Notes: generated by a model not told the origin, from the letters alone. Shown: positions 1 to 8,441, counted from the first letter of the stretch. The stretch is DNA of 64,000 bases from CAYQNU01 sp964419055 (GCA_964419055.1 CAYQNU010000001.1:186001-250000), one strand, 5' to 3'. Translations and numbers: made by a program.

Positions 1-1800
1 ACATGGTTACCCAATCAAGATATTTCCAATGCTACAATTAATAATCCTACTGTTTGGCCTTCCGATACTACTCAATATATTGTGACAGTAACCGACAATA
101 ATGGCTGTGTACAATCAGATAGCGTATGGATTATTGTGAATCCATTACCTTCTTTATTTGCAGGAAATGATGAAATAATTTGTATCAACGATTCTATTCA
201 ATTAAATGCTATAGGAACAGGGAATTTTAGTTGGTCCCCAACAAATTTTATGACAGATAATACCCTTTCAAACCCAATTGTTTTTCCAATTTTGAATACA
301 ACCTATTCGGTAGTTCTAACGGACTCTAATGGGTGTGTAAATTCAGATTCACTGTTAGTAACGGTAAACAATTTACCTCCAGTAAATGCTGGAATTGATG
401 TGAGTATCTGTTTTAATGATTCTATTCAGTTACAAGCATCAGGTGCGGTAAATTACAACTGGACGTTAGCAGATGGCTTGGTTAACACCAATATTTCTAA
501 TCCATTTGTATCCCCTAATTCAACGATACAATATATCGTATTTGGAACAGATGCCAACTTATGTACAAATTCTGACACAGTTCAAGTTACAGTATTTAAT
601 TTACCCATAATTAATGCTGGTAATGATGTCCAAATTTGCATTTTTGACACAACACAATTAACAGCCAATGGAGGGGTTAGTTATACTTGGAGCCCAAATA
701 ATGGTTTGAGTAGTATATCTGTTTCTAATCCATTTGCCAATCCAACTGCTACTCAAGAATACATTGTGGAAGGTGTTGATACAAATAATTGTTTCAACTC
801 AGATACGATTGTTGTTACGGTTGTTCCTCTTCCCGTTGCAAATGCAGGTGTTGACGTCAAAATTTGTTTAGGTGATACTATTCAACTTACCGCTACTGGA
901 GGTATAGTTTATAATTGGTCTCCTTCTGCTACGTTAACCAACTCAAATACGGATGTAACCAACGCTTTTCCTGATACATCTACTCAATATATTGTTACAG
1001 TTACTGATGTAAATACATGTATTAATTTTGATACGGTAGTTGTAGAGGTTTTTAGAATCTCTACTATAAACGACACCACAATTTGTTTGTTGGATAGTGC
1101 ACAATTAGATGTTTTTGGTGCGCCTGGAGTACTTTTTAGTTGGACACCTGTTGATTATCTTTCTGATCCTACTATAGCTAATCCAATTGCAAAACCAATT
1201 GAAAACACCACCTACACCGTTTCGGTTACAGATATTGATGGTTGTCAAGATCAAGCAAGTGTAACGATTACAGTTAATGAGATACCTAAGCCATTGTTTA
1301 GTTATATGGTGGAGCCCGGATGTGAAGAATTAATAGTACACTTCAAAGACAGCAGTTCACATACGGATACGTATTCATGGAACTTTGGAAATGGTGCCTC
1401 AAGTGATGAAACCAATCCGACAATGACTTTTGTTTATAATCAGCAATACGATGTTGAGTTAGTCGCAAGTAATAATTTTGGATGTACAGCTGCTTATGTC
1501 ACTACGTTGACTGCTGAAGATTTTGAAGTATATTATAGCATTTATATTCCTAACGTATTTACACCTAATGGTGATGGTGAAAATGATGCGTTTTTTATTG
1601 ATGTCCCTGGTAAATTATACGATTGTCTTGATTTTAGAATATATAACCGTTGGGGACAATTAATCTATAAATCTGTCGGGGATGCCCTCAATTGGGATGG
1701 CAGATCCTTTTATGGCGATACAATGCCAGAAGGCACTTACTTTTTCACAGTAGAGATCAAAGACAAACAGTACAGTGGGACCATCAATTTATTTAGATAA
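1..1800 (+). CDS. PKD-like repeat cell-surface protein with T9SS type B sorting domain (5' partial)
   Basis: The frame is open from the first base of the window, so this is the C-terminal 599 residues of a longer protein. It consists of about six adhesin-like repeats of 75-85 residues. Each carries a pattern like NAG-D-xxIC-xxDSIQL, then YxWSP, then TTxYIVxxTD, then C-xxSDTV. One PKD domain follows (YSWNFGNG, about residues 455-530). The last 85 residues are a gliding-motility-associated, type B sorting domain: IPNVFTPNGDGENDAFFI, then FRIYNRWGQLIY, WDG, and GTYFF. Such proteins are exported by the type IX system and carried at the surface, as SprB-type adhesins are. Each repeat has a pair of cysteines (C in xxIC and C in NxC) that could form a disulfide. 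The ligand is unknown and the N-terminus lies outside the window. Confidence 0.9.
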   Translation, partial: TWLPNQDISNATINNPTVWPSDTTQYIVTVTDNNGCVQSDSVWIIVNPLPSLFAGNDEIICINDSIQLNAIGTGNFSWSPTNFMTDNTLSNPIVFPILNTTYSVVLTDSNGCVNSDSLLVTVNNLPPVNAGIDVSICFNDSIQLQASGAVNYNWTLADGLVNTNISNPFVSPNSTIQYIVFGTDANLCTNSDTVQVTVFNLPIINAGNDVQICIFDTTQLTANGGVSYTWSPNNGLSSISVSNPFANPTATQEYIVEGVDTNNCFNSDTIVVTVVPLPVANAGVDVKICLGDTIQLTATGGIVYNWSPSATLTNSNTDVTNAFPDTSTQYIVTVTDVNTCINFDTVVVEVFRISTINDTTICLLDSAQLDVFGAPGVLFSWTPVDYLSDPTIANPIAKPIENTTYTVSVTDIDGCQDQASVTITVNEIPKPLFSYMVEPGCEELIVHFKDSSSHTDTYSWNFGNGASSDETNPTMTFVYNQQYDVELVASNNFGCTAAYVTTLTAEDFEVYYSIYIPNVFTPNGDGENDAFFIDVPGKLYDCLDFRIYNRWGQLIYKSVGDALNWDGRSFYGDTMPEGTYFFTVEIKDKQYSGTINLFR

Positions 1801-1836
1801 TTAATCCCTTCAAAAAATAATTTTAGAATAACAGTG

Positions 1837-2328
1837 TTACTCAACTTTTCGCAGTTCCGAATTATCTTCACATTCAACAAGGAGTTCTTCAATGGTTTTA
1901 TTAAAAGTTGGAACAATCCATTGAGGTAAAACCTCAGCAAGAGGAGCTAAACAGAATTTACGAAGATGCATTCGAGGATGTGGAACCTCCAAATAGGATT
2001 CTTTGATTATTTCTCCATCAATCAGCAGAATATCAATATCCAATGTTCTGTCTTCATAGGTAATTGCATTCGGATTTCTAACTCTTCCTAAAGTGGTTTC
2101 AATGGCCAACAAATTTGTTAAAAGATCTGAGGGAGCTAGTGCCGTTTCTATTACAACTACTTGATTTTTATATTCATTATGTGAGTTATAACCCCAAGGT
2201 GGTGAAGAATAAATACTAGATTTGTTGATGAATTTACCTAATTGATTTTCTATCAAAGGTAAAGCTTCTAACAAGTAATTTCTCCCATCGCATATGTTAC
2301 TTCCTAAAATTAATGCTACTTTTTTCAT
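1837..2328 (-). CDS. folK: 2-amino-4-hydroxy-6-hydroxymethyldihydropteridine pyrophosphokinase
   Basis: HPPK transfers pyrophosphate from ATP to 6-hydroxymethyl-dihydropterin, the step before dihydropteroate synthase in folate synthesis. The 163-residue length matches single-domain HPPK. Visible family features are the N-terminal LILGSN, the SSIYSSPPWGY segment, the signature RTLDIDILLID and VPHPRMHLRKFCLAPLAE. It is a single gene, convergent with the upstream cargo gene (36-bp gap). The start ATG sits 7 nt behind a strong TAnnTTTG promoter element, so its mRNA may have almost no leader. thyA and folA, in the same pathway, lie about 28 kb away. Confidence 0.95.
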   Translation of the reverse strand: MKKVALILGSNICDGRNYLLEALPLIENQLGKFINKSSIYSSPPWGYNSHNEYKNQVVVIETALAPSDLLTNLLAIETTLGRVRNPNAITYEDRTLDIDILLIDGEIIKESYLEVPHPRMHLRKFCLAPLAEVLPQWIVPTFNKTIEELLVECEDNSELRKVE

Positions 2329-2335
2329 CTGTGCA

Positions 2336-2367
2336 CAAAGTTAAGTTATAGATACTTCTTGAACAAA
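2336..2367 (-). promoter_or_regulatory. folK promoter, TTTG-N20-TAACTTTG
   Basis: Read on the minus strand, TTTG (2367-2364) is followed after 20 nt by TAACTTTG (2343-2336), a full match to the Bacteroidota -33/-7 consensus. The ATG of folK begins 7 nt beyond the -7 box, so transcription probably starts at or just before the start codon. Confidence 0.65.
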
Positions 2368-2462
2368 TGGAAACGGTATTTTGTGACTTTCGAACCAAAT
2401 GACTTTATTTTTAGGTGTAAAAAAAATCCGTTTATATTAATTTTTCCACCTTTCCATAGTAT

Positions 2463-2506
2463 TTTGTCATTTCTGAAATTTACATTTGCAAAAATTATTA
2501 CATTTG
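2463..2506 (+). promoter_or_regulatory. Promoter with two tandem TACATTTG -7 boxes
   Basis: TACATTTG occurs at 2481-2488 and again at 2499-2506, 18 bp apart, upstream of the ATG at 2536. A TTTG at 2463-2466 could serve as -33 for the first box (14-nt spacer, rather short). The rest of the 207-bp gap back to folK holds the folK promoter and nothing else I recognise. Confidence 0.5.
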
Positions 2507-2535
2507 TAGCATCGTTTAAAAAATAAAATTAGAAT

Positions 2536-3438
2536 ATGTCAGAAAATAGCACTAACACAACCTTATTGTCAAAGTTGTTTTTTCCGGTTTTTATAACTGT
2601 CTTTGGTATTATTATGATTTATTTCGCACTTGATAAAGAGCCTATCGCTGGTGAAAAACAAACCGATTGGTTTTTGTATGGTGCACTCACTATTTTTGTT
2701 ATTGGTGTTTCTTCCATTTTATATATGCTTGAAATCATCAATAAGATGTTGCATACTATTTTAATGGTAGCTTTAATTGGTTTAAGTGTAACATTGACGT
2801 ATTTATCTATTGTTTCGGTACGAACTACTCAAAGTCAATTAGTTGAAATTGAACTTACCAAGAAAGCTGTAATTCAGGGTTTATCTGACATCAGAGATAT
2901 TCAGATTGCTTATAAAAAGAAAACCGGAAAATATACCGATAGTTTCGACTCATTGAGAACCTTTTTATTAGAAGAAAAAACCTATAAAACCGTGCGTGTT
3001 TTTAAAAATGGATTAGAGGCGATTCCTGATAGACAGCCTACACCTGAAGAATGTGCTATTTTAGGTTACGACTTGATAAAAGACGAGGCAAAAATTAAAG
3101 ACGGTATTGACGAATCAGAGGCACTTAAACTAGATTTTTTAGAAATTGACACTACTTGGTACCCAATTATGGAAAAGTTATTTACTGGTAAAGATGCAGC
3201 TAAAAAAGAACGTCCATTTGTTTTTAATGTTAACACATTTGAATATGTTCCGATGAGCCCTTCAAAAGCTAAATTTGTTATGGAAGTGGCCATTATTGAC
3301 TCCGTTACCAATTACTTTAGAGCCTATGATCCAGCTCCAATTACACCATACGGTTACAAACCTGGTCAACCGCATAATAAGGGGTTATATGTAGGCTCGT
3401 TAACAGAAAATTCAACTACAGGAAGTTGGGGTAATTAA
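2536..3438 (+). CDS. Conserved-type hypothetical membrane protein, three N-terminal TM helices
   Basis: A 300-residue protein with hydrophobic helices at about residues 11-30, 43-64 and 71-92. These are followed by a charged helix (ELTKKAVIQGLSDIRDIQIAYK) and a soluble C-terminal domain. The segment DIQIAYKKKTGKYTDSFDSL resembles the region after the first helix in pilin-like proteins, where an aromatic/Gly-rich 'AYxxxxGxYt' pattern is common, but no prepilin cleavage site is present. The TM helices are not at the pilin position either. I do not recognise a named family. It stands directly before the DUF3822-rsmD pair (23-bp gap), so the three may be co-transcribed. Function unknown. Confidence 0.75.
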   Translation: MSENSTNTTLLSKLFFPVFITVFGIIMIYFALDKEPIAGEKQTDWFLYGALTIFVIGVSSILYMLEIINKMLHTILMVALIGLSVTLTYLSIVSVRTTQSQLVEIELTKKAVIQGLSDIRDIQIAYKKKTGKYTDSFDSLRTFLLEEKTYKTVRVFKNGLEAIPDRQPTPEECAILGYDLIKDEAKIKDGIDESEALKLDFLEIDTTWYPIMEKLFTGKDAAKKERPFVFNVNTFEYVPMSPSKAKFVMEVAIIDSVTNYFRAYDPAPITPYGYKPGQPHNKGLYVGSLTENSTTGSWGN

Positions 3439-3461
3439 TCTCCCCTACTTCATATAAACCT

Positions 3462-4214
3462 GTGATTCTAAAAGAAGACAACCCAAACGTAACATCGGAA
3501 AAAAGACATACTTATGTTCTTTTGACCGAGGGTAAGGAATCCATAATGGTAGTGTTTGATAAAGACAGCAAAGAGGTTGTTTTTATGAAGACCCTGAAAA
3601 GAGGGGAAAGTTTAATATCTCAAACAAACACTTCGTTGCAAGAAACCTTTGATTTTATTTCATGTTCCGCAAATTATACATTGGTTCCGCGTGAATTTAG
3701 CTCTAAGGAAAACAAAGAAACCTTAACCCATTTTAATTTTAACTTAAAACTTGGTTTTGAAATTTTTGAAGATCTAACTTACGATAATCGGATATCCATT
3801 CTTTTTGAGGAGAATTTAACGGAATTAGTTAATCTTTCGGACTTTCCAACAGCTGAATTGCATCATTTTTCGAGAACAATTATGTTGTATGTTTCAAAAA
3901 TTCAACAAGATAATTTAGCACTTATTATATTAAATGATACTTTATTCGTAACACTTCAAATCAAGCAGCAAATTCAATTATCCAATGCTTTTGGAGTAAA
4001 AAACATGGAAGAAGTCTTATATTACACGATGTTGGTAATTCAAGAATTTCAAGTTAATCCTACATCCATAATTATTAATCACGCAGGTGATTTTGAAAAA
4101 GAAGGCTCTTTGCAAAAAGAATTGTCTTTTTATTTTTTAAACGTACATGCCATTCAATTTTCATCCTTCGAAGACGCTCGTTTCTCTGGAATCATTAAAC
4201 TCTTATCTGCATGA
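3462..4214 (+). CDS. DUF3822 family protein
   Basis: A soluble 250-residue protein with a GTG start. It matches my memory of the DUF3822 family, a Bacteroidota family typically encoded immediately before rsmD, as it is here. The domain looks like an actin/ASKHA-type fold by its pattern of alternating strands (TYVLLTEG, SIMVVFDK, LALIILNDTLFV, IIINHAGDF), but that is inference only. Its stop overlaps the rsmD start by 4 bp (ATGA), which implies translational coupling. No catalytic motif is visible; function unknown. Confidence 0.8.
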   Translation: MILKEDNPNVTSEKRHTYVLLTEGKESIMVVFDKDSKEVVFMKTLKRGESLISQTNTSLQETFDFISCSANYTLVPREFSSKENKETLTHFNFNLKLGFEIFEDLTYDNRISILFEENLTELVNLSDFPTAELHHFSRTIMLYVSKIQQDNLALIILNDTLFVTLQIKQQIQLSNAFGVKNMEEVLYYTMLVIQEFQVNPTSIIINHAGDFEKEGSLQKELSFYFLNVHAIQFSSFEDARFSGIIKLLSA

Positions 4215-4741
4215 GAATTATAGGAGGAAAATACAAAGGCAAAACTATTCCAGAAGTAAAAGGAATAAGTGCTAGACCTACTACTGATTTTGCAAAAGAA
4301 AGTCTTTTTAATATCCTTACTAATAAAACGGAACTCCAAGAGATTAAAGTATTGGACCTTTTTTGTGGCACAGGAAACATCAGTTTCGAATTTTCTTCAA
4401 GAGGAGCTAAAGAAGTGGTTTGTGTTGATCAATCGTTAGCAACCTATCAATTCGTAAACACTTTTGCTCGTCAGATTAAAGCTCCCATAAAATGTATCAA
4501 AAGTGATGTTTTCAAATTTATAGAAAATTGCACCGAACAATTCGATGTGATATTTTGCGACCCACCTTATGATTTATCAGGAATTGAATTACTCGCTCCA
4601 TTGATTTTCAAAAAATCACTATTAATAGAAGGAGGCGTATTAATTATTGAACACAGCAAAGAAACTATACTTTCCAATTTAGATGGTTTTGAGGAACAAC
4701 GGGCCTATGGAAAAGTAAATTTTTCCTTTTTTTCATGTTAG
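4211..4741 (+). CDS. rsmD: 16S rRNA (guanine(966)-N2)-methyltransferase
   Basis: RsmD methylates G966 of 16S rRNA during 30S assembly. The 176-residue protein begins with the family signature MRIIGGKYKGK...ARPTTDFAKESLFNIL. It has the SAM-binding motif DLFCGTGNISFEF and the catalytic DPPY in VIFCDPPYDL. The start is fixed by the 4-bp overlap with the DUF3822 gene. The C-terminus (GKVNFSFFSC) is short but typical. No terminator is apparent before the tRNA promoter downstream. Confidence 0.95.
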   Translation: MRIIGGKYKGKTIPEVKGISARPTTDFAKESLFNILTNKTELQEIKVLDLFCGTGNISFEFSSRGAKEVVCVDQSLATYQFVNTFARQIKAPIKCIKSDVFKFIENCTEQFDVIFCDPPYDLSGIELLAPLIFKKSLLIEGGVLIIEHSKETILSNLDGFEEQRAYGKVNFSFFSC

Positions 4742-4821
4742 GTTAGTCGGTAAACCATTCCGTTTCTTGGGTAAAATGAATTAAGATTAATGATATAGAA
4801 AATAATTAAGTCAGAAAAGCT

Positions 4822-4849
4822 TTTGTAATCGTATTTTTTTCTATATTTG
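4822..4849 (+). promoter_or_regulatory. tRNA-Met promoter, TTTG-N16-TATATTTG
   Basis: TTTG (4822-4825) and TATATTTG (4842-4849) are spaced by 16 nt and placed 26 nt before the 5' end of the mature tRNA. Both elements match the Bacteroidota housekeeping promoter consensus. Confidence 0.7.
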
Positions 4850-4875
4850 CGCCCTCAAAATAGGTCAATTCCTAT

Positions 4876-4949
4876 GGCGCGGTAGCTCAGTTGGTTAGAG
4901 CGCGGGATTCATAACCCCGAGGTCGAGAGTTCAAATCTCTCTCGCGCCA
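4876..4949 (+). tRNA. tRNA-Met (anticodon CAT), probably elongator
   Basis: The 74-nt cloverleaf has acceptor stem GGCGCGG/TCGCGCC, D-arm TAGCTCAGTTGGTTAGAGC, anticodon loop TTCATAA and T-arm with GTTCAAATC. The discriminator is A, and CCA is not encoded. The acceptor begins with a G-C pair, so it lacks the unpaired 1-72 position of initiator tRNA. Together with the D-arm this favours elongator Met; a lysidine-modified Ile-CAT tRNA cannot be excluded by eye. The anticodon stem is C-G, G-C, G-C, G-C with an A-C mismatch next to the loop. Confidence 0.93.
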
Positions 4950-4976
4950 CTTTTTTAGAAAAGGGATGTTTTCATT

Positions 4977-6440
4977 TTATCTTACTGTCTTTGGTAGCTC
5001 TACGAAAAAGGTAGTTCCCTTATTTTCTTCAGACTCGAAATAAATATTTCCTTCGTGTGCTTTGATTATTTGTTGCACCATTGCAAGTCCCAATCCAGAC
5101 CCAGATGATTTTGTTGTAAAATTAGGGACAAATATTTTTTCTTTTTGATCTTCACTAATTCCTACTCCTGAATCGCTTATTGAAATTAAATAAACCCAAG
5201 TCTTTTCAATTAACTCAATTGTAATTAACCCTTTTTTGTTTTGGTCTGGAATTGCTTGTATGGCATTTTTTAGCAGGTTGTTGAAAACACGGGTCAATTG
5301 CTCATCATCGGCCTGAACCCACACATCATCACCACAATGATTATTGTATACGATTTCAACTGAAGATTCAGAATTAAATAAAAACACAGAGGACTCAAGA
5401 ATTCGTGCTAAATTTACTTCGTGCATATTTGATTTAGGCATTTTAGCAAAGTTTGAAAACTCTGTGGCAATAGAACTCAGTGTATCGATTTGTTGTATCA
5501 TCCGCTCAGAAAAACTTTTCATTTTTTCATCAAAATCAGTATCGTTTGATTTTAACGAACGTTCCAAATGTTGAACACTCAATTTCATTGGAGTTAATGG
5601 GTTTTTAATTTCATGAGCTACTTGTTTGGCCATTTCTCTCCAAGCTTCTTCACGCTCACTTTGTGCCAATTTTTTGGTGCTCTGATCCAATTGAACGATC
5701 ATTTTGTTATATTCATTAATCAACAAACCAATCTCATCATTCAAAGGCCAATCAATGGGTTCATTTACTTTATTTATGCCAATGGATTTAATTTTATCTG
5801 AAACGGTTCGTAACGATTTAGTTATGTAATTGGATAAAAAGAAGGCAACAATGCTTGCGAAAATCAATAAAATCAAATAAATCTCAATCAATACTGTCAA
5901 AAAAGGTTTTAACATATTACTATCGGGGTTGAGTTTTCTATTATAGGGGAGATTTACAATAGCAATGGGTTCACCATTTAGTTCCGAATAGATGTAAGAG
6001 TAGGTTGATATATTATCCTCATCCAACTCCTCTACTTGCCTAACACCTGTAGTTATGAGTTCATTTAAATACTCCTCTGGTATAGAAGTTTTATAATAAT
6101 CTGGATTGTTGTAATCATAGTTGCTCGACATCAATATATTACCGTCCAACTCATAAATATTAATTTGAATATTATTAATATCCGCCAACTTGGTCAGCTC
6201 TTCCTCAAATTCTTTACTTACTGTATTTAACTCACTACTTGAGACCGCTTCTTTAAAAAAATAAGTGAGTGAAGCTATGACCGAATGTTCTTTTCTTTTT
6301 AATCGTTCAATATGATAGGCTTCGTTTTGTGAATTGAAATAAATGATAGTCGTTACGCCTATTACAAGGAGTGAAAACAAAATAATGGCCAACATCGAAA
6401 TGTATATTCTCTTTCTTAAGGTTGACTTTATAAATGACAT
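4977..6440 (-). CDS. NtrY-like sensor histidine kinase
   Basis: A 487-residue membrane sensor kinase. TM1 (about 12-34) and TM2 (about 178-203) flank a roughly 140-residue periplasmic sensor domain. A HAMP linker (about 204-257) and a HisKA domain with phospho-acceptor His276 (VAHEIKNPLTPMKLS) follow. The HATPase_c domain shows the N box NLLKNAIQA, the G1 box DSGVGIS and the G2 box GSGLGLAM. The HEIKNPLTPM(K/Q)LS form of the H box is typical of NtrY-type kinases. No response regulator is adjacent, so it is an orphan here and its partner and stimulus are unknown. It faces the tRNA gene convergently. Confidence 0.92.
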   Translation of the reverse strand: MSFIKSTLRKRIYISMLAIILFSLLVIGVTTIIYFNSQNEAYHIERLKRKEHSVIASLTYFFKEAVSSSELNTVSKEFEEELTKLADINNIQINIYELDGNILMSSNYDYNNPDYYKTSIPEEYLNELITTGVRQVEELDEDNISTYSYIYSELNGEPIAIVNLPYNRKLNPDSNMLKPFLTVLIEIYLILLIFASIVAFFLSNYITKSLRTVSDKIKSIGINKVNEPIDWPLNDEIGLLINEYNKMIVQLDQSTKKLAQSEREEAWREMAKQVAHEIKNPLTPMKLSVQHLERSLKSNDTDFDEKMKSFSERMIQQIDTLSSIATEFSNFAKMPKSNMHEVNLARILESSVFLFNSESSVEIVYNNHCGDDVWVQADDEQLTRVFNNLLKNAIQAIPDQNKKGLITIELIEKTWVYLISISDSGVGISEDQKEKIFVPNFTTKSSGSGLGLAMVQQIIKAHEGNIYFESEENKGTTFFVELPKTVR

Positions 6441-6497
6441 TATCTTTGTTTTTTGAAATTAATGAGTAGTAAAAAAACACCTACTACAAAAATCTTG

Positions 6498-6917
6498 CTA
6501 GTCTTGAGAATTTACGAATACACGGTAAGTTATTTCACACAAAGGCTCCAACATTTTAGAAACGGAACAATATTTCCCAAATGACAAATCAGCGGCTCTT
6601 TGAGCTTTATCCATATCTATAGTACCCTTCAAATAAATAGATAAATGAATCTTTTTAAAAACACCCGGCATCACTTCACTTCGAATGGCATTTAATTCAA
6701 CAGAATAATGCTCAACTTGCTGTTTTTGTTTATATAAAATGTTAAGAATATCTATAGAACTACAACCTGCTAAACTACTTGCCAAAACTTCCATGGGGCG
6801 CATTCCAAGATTTTGTCCTCCTATGGATTCAGACGCATCCATTTTAATTACCGTACCTGAATCAGCTTTAGCATCAAATTCAAAAGCATTATTTTTGCGT
6901 TCCAATACTATATTCAT
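6498..6917 (-). CDS. OsmC family protein (thiol peroxidase-like)
   Basis: A 139-residue OsmC/Ohr-fold protein. The two family cysteines are present in LAGCSSIDIL and FGKYCSVSKML, the pair that reduces organic or fatty-acid hydroperoxides in Ohr/OsmC enzymes. GMRPMEVLASSLAGC is the usual helix entry to the first catalytic Cys. The short length and sequence point to the general OsmC group rather than to Ohr itself. It is the last gene of a probable nifU/mrp-side cluster on this strand (27-bp gap to the NifU-type gene), compatible with a thiol-redox role. Confidence 0.88.
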   Translation of the reverse strand: MNIVLERKNNAFEFDAKADSGTVIKMDASESIGGQNLGMRPMEVLASSLAGCSSIDILNILYKQKQQVEHYSVELNAIRSEVMPGVFKKIHLSIYLKGTIDMDKAQRAADLSFGKYCSVSKMLEPLCEITYRVFVNSQD

Positions 6918-6943
6918 CCTTATTACATTGAATTTATGTTAAA

Positions 6944-7183
6944 TTAATTTTGAATGGACTCCACGCTTTTTATTTGAGGGGCCGCAGATTTCAAAGCTTC
7001 TTCTAAACCCGCTTTCAAAGTCATTTCACTCATCGAACAAGTTTTACAAGCTCCCAACAATTTTACTCTAACTATATTGTCATCGGTTATTTCTACCAAT
7101 TCCATATCTCCCCCATCACTTTTTAAATAGGGTCTCAATTGATCAATTGCAGCATTAACGCGGTCGTATAAAGTTGTATCCAT
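6944..7183 (-). CDS. NifU C-terminal-domain Fe-S scaffold protein
   Basis: A 79-residue protein that is entirely a NifU-like domain. It contains the Fe-S binding C-x2-C in GACKTCSMSEMTLK and the hallmark LRPYLKSDGGDMEL near the N-terminus. Such Nfu proteins assemble or carry [4Fe-4S] clusters to client enzymes. The ATG at 7183 is preferred. An upstream in-frame ATG at 7231 would overlap the end of the mrp gene and add a low-complexity extension unlike the family. It lies 7 bp after the Mrp ATPase gene, a usual Fe-S biogenesis pairing. Confidence 0.92.
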   Translation of the reverse strand: MDTTLYDRVNAAIDQLRPYLKSDGGDMELVEITDDNIVRVKLLGACKTCSMSEMTLKAGLEEALKSAAPQIKSVESIQN

Positions 7184-7190
7184 TTGATAA

Positions 7191-8330
7191 TTATTTTTGT
7201 TCTTGTTTAGGAGCACATCCTGGAACTCCATATTCTACCTCAACAATATTTGTAGGCGCTAATGCTTCGTTTCGCCAATCGATTTGTTCTACTATTTTGG
7301 CCACCATTTCCTTAAACGCAATGGATGAGGGTGTGTTTTCTTGTAAAATTGCCGGTCTACCAGCATCACCGCTTTCTCTAATACTTTGAACTAAAGGTAT
7401 TTGGCCAAGCAATGGAACATCCAATTGGGCCGCTAAATGTTTAGCCCCCTCTTGTCCAAATAGATAATATTTATTATTAGGCAATTCTGCTGGTGTAAAC
7501 CAAGCCATATTCTCAACTATTCCTAAAACCGGAACATTAATGGTATCTAATTTAAACATATTCACCCCTTTGCGAGCATCTGCTAATGCAATGTTTTGAG
7601 GAGTACTGACAATTACAGCGCCCGTTAAAGGCAAGGCTTGAACCAATGAAAGGTGAATGTCTCCAGTACCTGGGGGTAAATCAATAATCATGTAATCCAA
7701 TTCGCCCCATTCCGCATCAAATATCATTTGATTTAATGCTTTAGAAGCCATAGGACCTCTCCAAATTACCGCTTGATTTACCTCAGCAAAAAAACCAATC
7801 GACAAAAGTTTCACACCGTAACTTTCTATTGGCACAATTAAATTCTTTCCATCCGCTTGTTTGCCTAATGGCTTTTCATGTTGCACATCGAACATAAGCG
7901 GTTGAGAGGGTCCATAAATATCAGCATCTACTAATCCCACTTTATACCCTAATTGAGCTAATCCGACAGCTAAATTGGCTGTAATGGTAGATTTGCCAAC
8001 TCCTCCTTTTCCTGAAGCAACGGCAATAATATTTTTTGCTCCTTTCATCTTAGCCACATTTGACTCAGATTTTTTGAGTACTTCAACCGTACAATTTACT
8101 TTGACATCTTTTGATACTGTTCTTTGAACTGCAAATTCACATGCTTCTTTCATTCTATTTCTAGCATGCATGGCGGCATTTACAATTCTTACGGTGAATG
8201 AAACTTCCTTCCCATCTTCACTCACCAAAATATCACTTACCAAGCCTAATGAAATGAGATCTTTTTTCAATTCTGGCTCAGTAACCTTGGAAAGCGCTAA
8301 TTCTATAGCTGATTTATCTACAACTGACAT
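7191..8330 (-). CDS. Mrp/NBP35 (ApbC-type) P-loop Fe-S carrier ATPase
   Basis: The 379-residue protein has an N-terminal MIP18/DUF59 domain (about 5-80). A ParA-like ATPase follows, with the deviant Walker A GKGGVGKST (107-115), the Walker B-like YMIIDLPPGTGD and the NMAWF segment. Mrp proteins bind and transfer [4Fe-4S] clusters. The CxxC that binds the bridging cluster in E. coli Mrp should follow NMAWF. Here the stretch reads TPAELPNNKYYLFG with no cysteine. The only late cysteine is in VPGCAPK at the C-terminus. The ATG at 8330 is chosen because a -7 promoter box (8352-8359) overlaps the alternative upstream start at 8354. Confidence 0.93.
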   Translation of the reverse strand: MSVVDKSAIELALSKVTEPELKKDLISLGLVSDILVSEDGKEVSFTVRIVNAAMHARNRMKEACEFAVQRTVSKDVKVNCTVEVLKKSESNVAKMKGAKNIIAVASGKGGVGKSTITANLAVGLAQLGYKVGLVDADIYGPSQPLMFDVQHEKPLGKQADGKNLIVPIESYGVKLLSIGFFAEVNQAVIWRGPMASKALNQMIFDAEWGELDYMIIDLPPGTGDIHLSLVQALPLTGAVIVSTPQNIALADARKGVNMFKLDTINVPVLGIVENMAWFTPAELPNNKYYLFGQEGAKHLAAQLDVPLLGQIPLVQSIRESGDAGRPAILQENTPSSIAFKEMVAKIVEQIDWRNEALAPTNIVEVEYGVPGCAPKQEQK

Positions 8331-8351
8331 TATGTTTTTAATTTTGATACA

Positions 8352-8359
8352 CAAAGGTA
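8352..8359 (-). promoter_or_regulatory. TACCTTTG -7 box for the mrp-nifU-osmC cluster
   Basis: Minus-strand TACCTTTG, a perfect TAnnTTTG, lies 21 nt before the mrp ATG at 8330. No convincing -33 element is seen at 17-23 nt. Its position excludes the longer ORF start at 8354. Confidence 0.5.
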
Positions 8360-8441
8360 TTTGTTTTTATGTGATTTAAGGAATGAAATTTGGACAATTC
8401 GATTCTCTTTGCTAATTTAGTAGCTAAACAAAAACTTTTTT

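Noticed and set aside
1..1260. Regular repeats at 230-250 bp considered as a possible CRISPR or satellite
   Set aside because: They are in-frame PKD-like protein repeats with diverged DNA; no short identical repeats or spacers exist.
4950..4976. T run after the tRNA as a terminator
   Set aside because: CTTTTTTAG follows the tRNA but no separate hairpin precedes it; too weak to call.
6944..7231. Longer start of the NifU-type gene at 7231
   Set aside because: It would overlap the mrp coding end by 41 bp and add a non-homologous Asn/Lys stretch.
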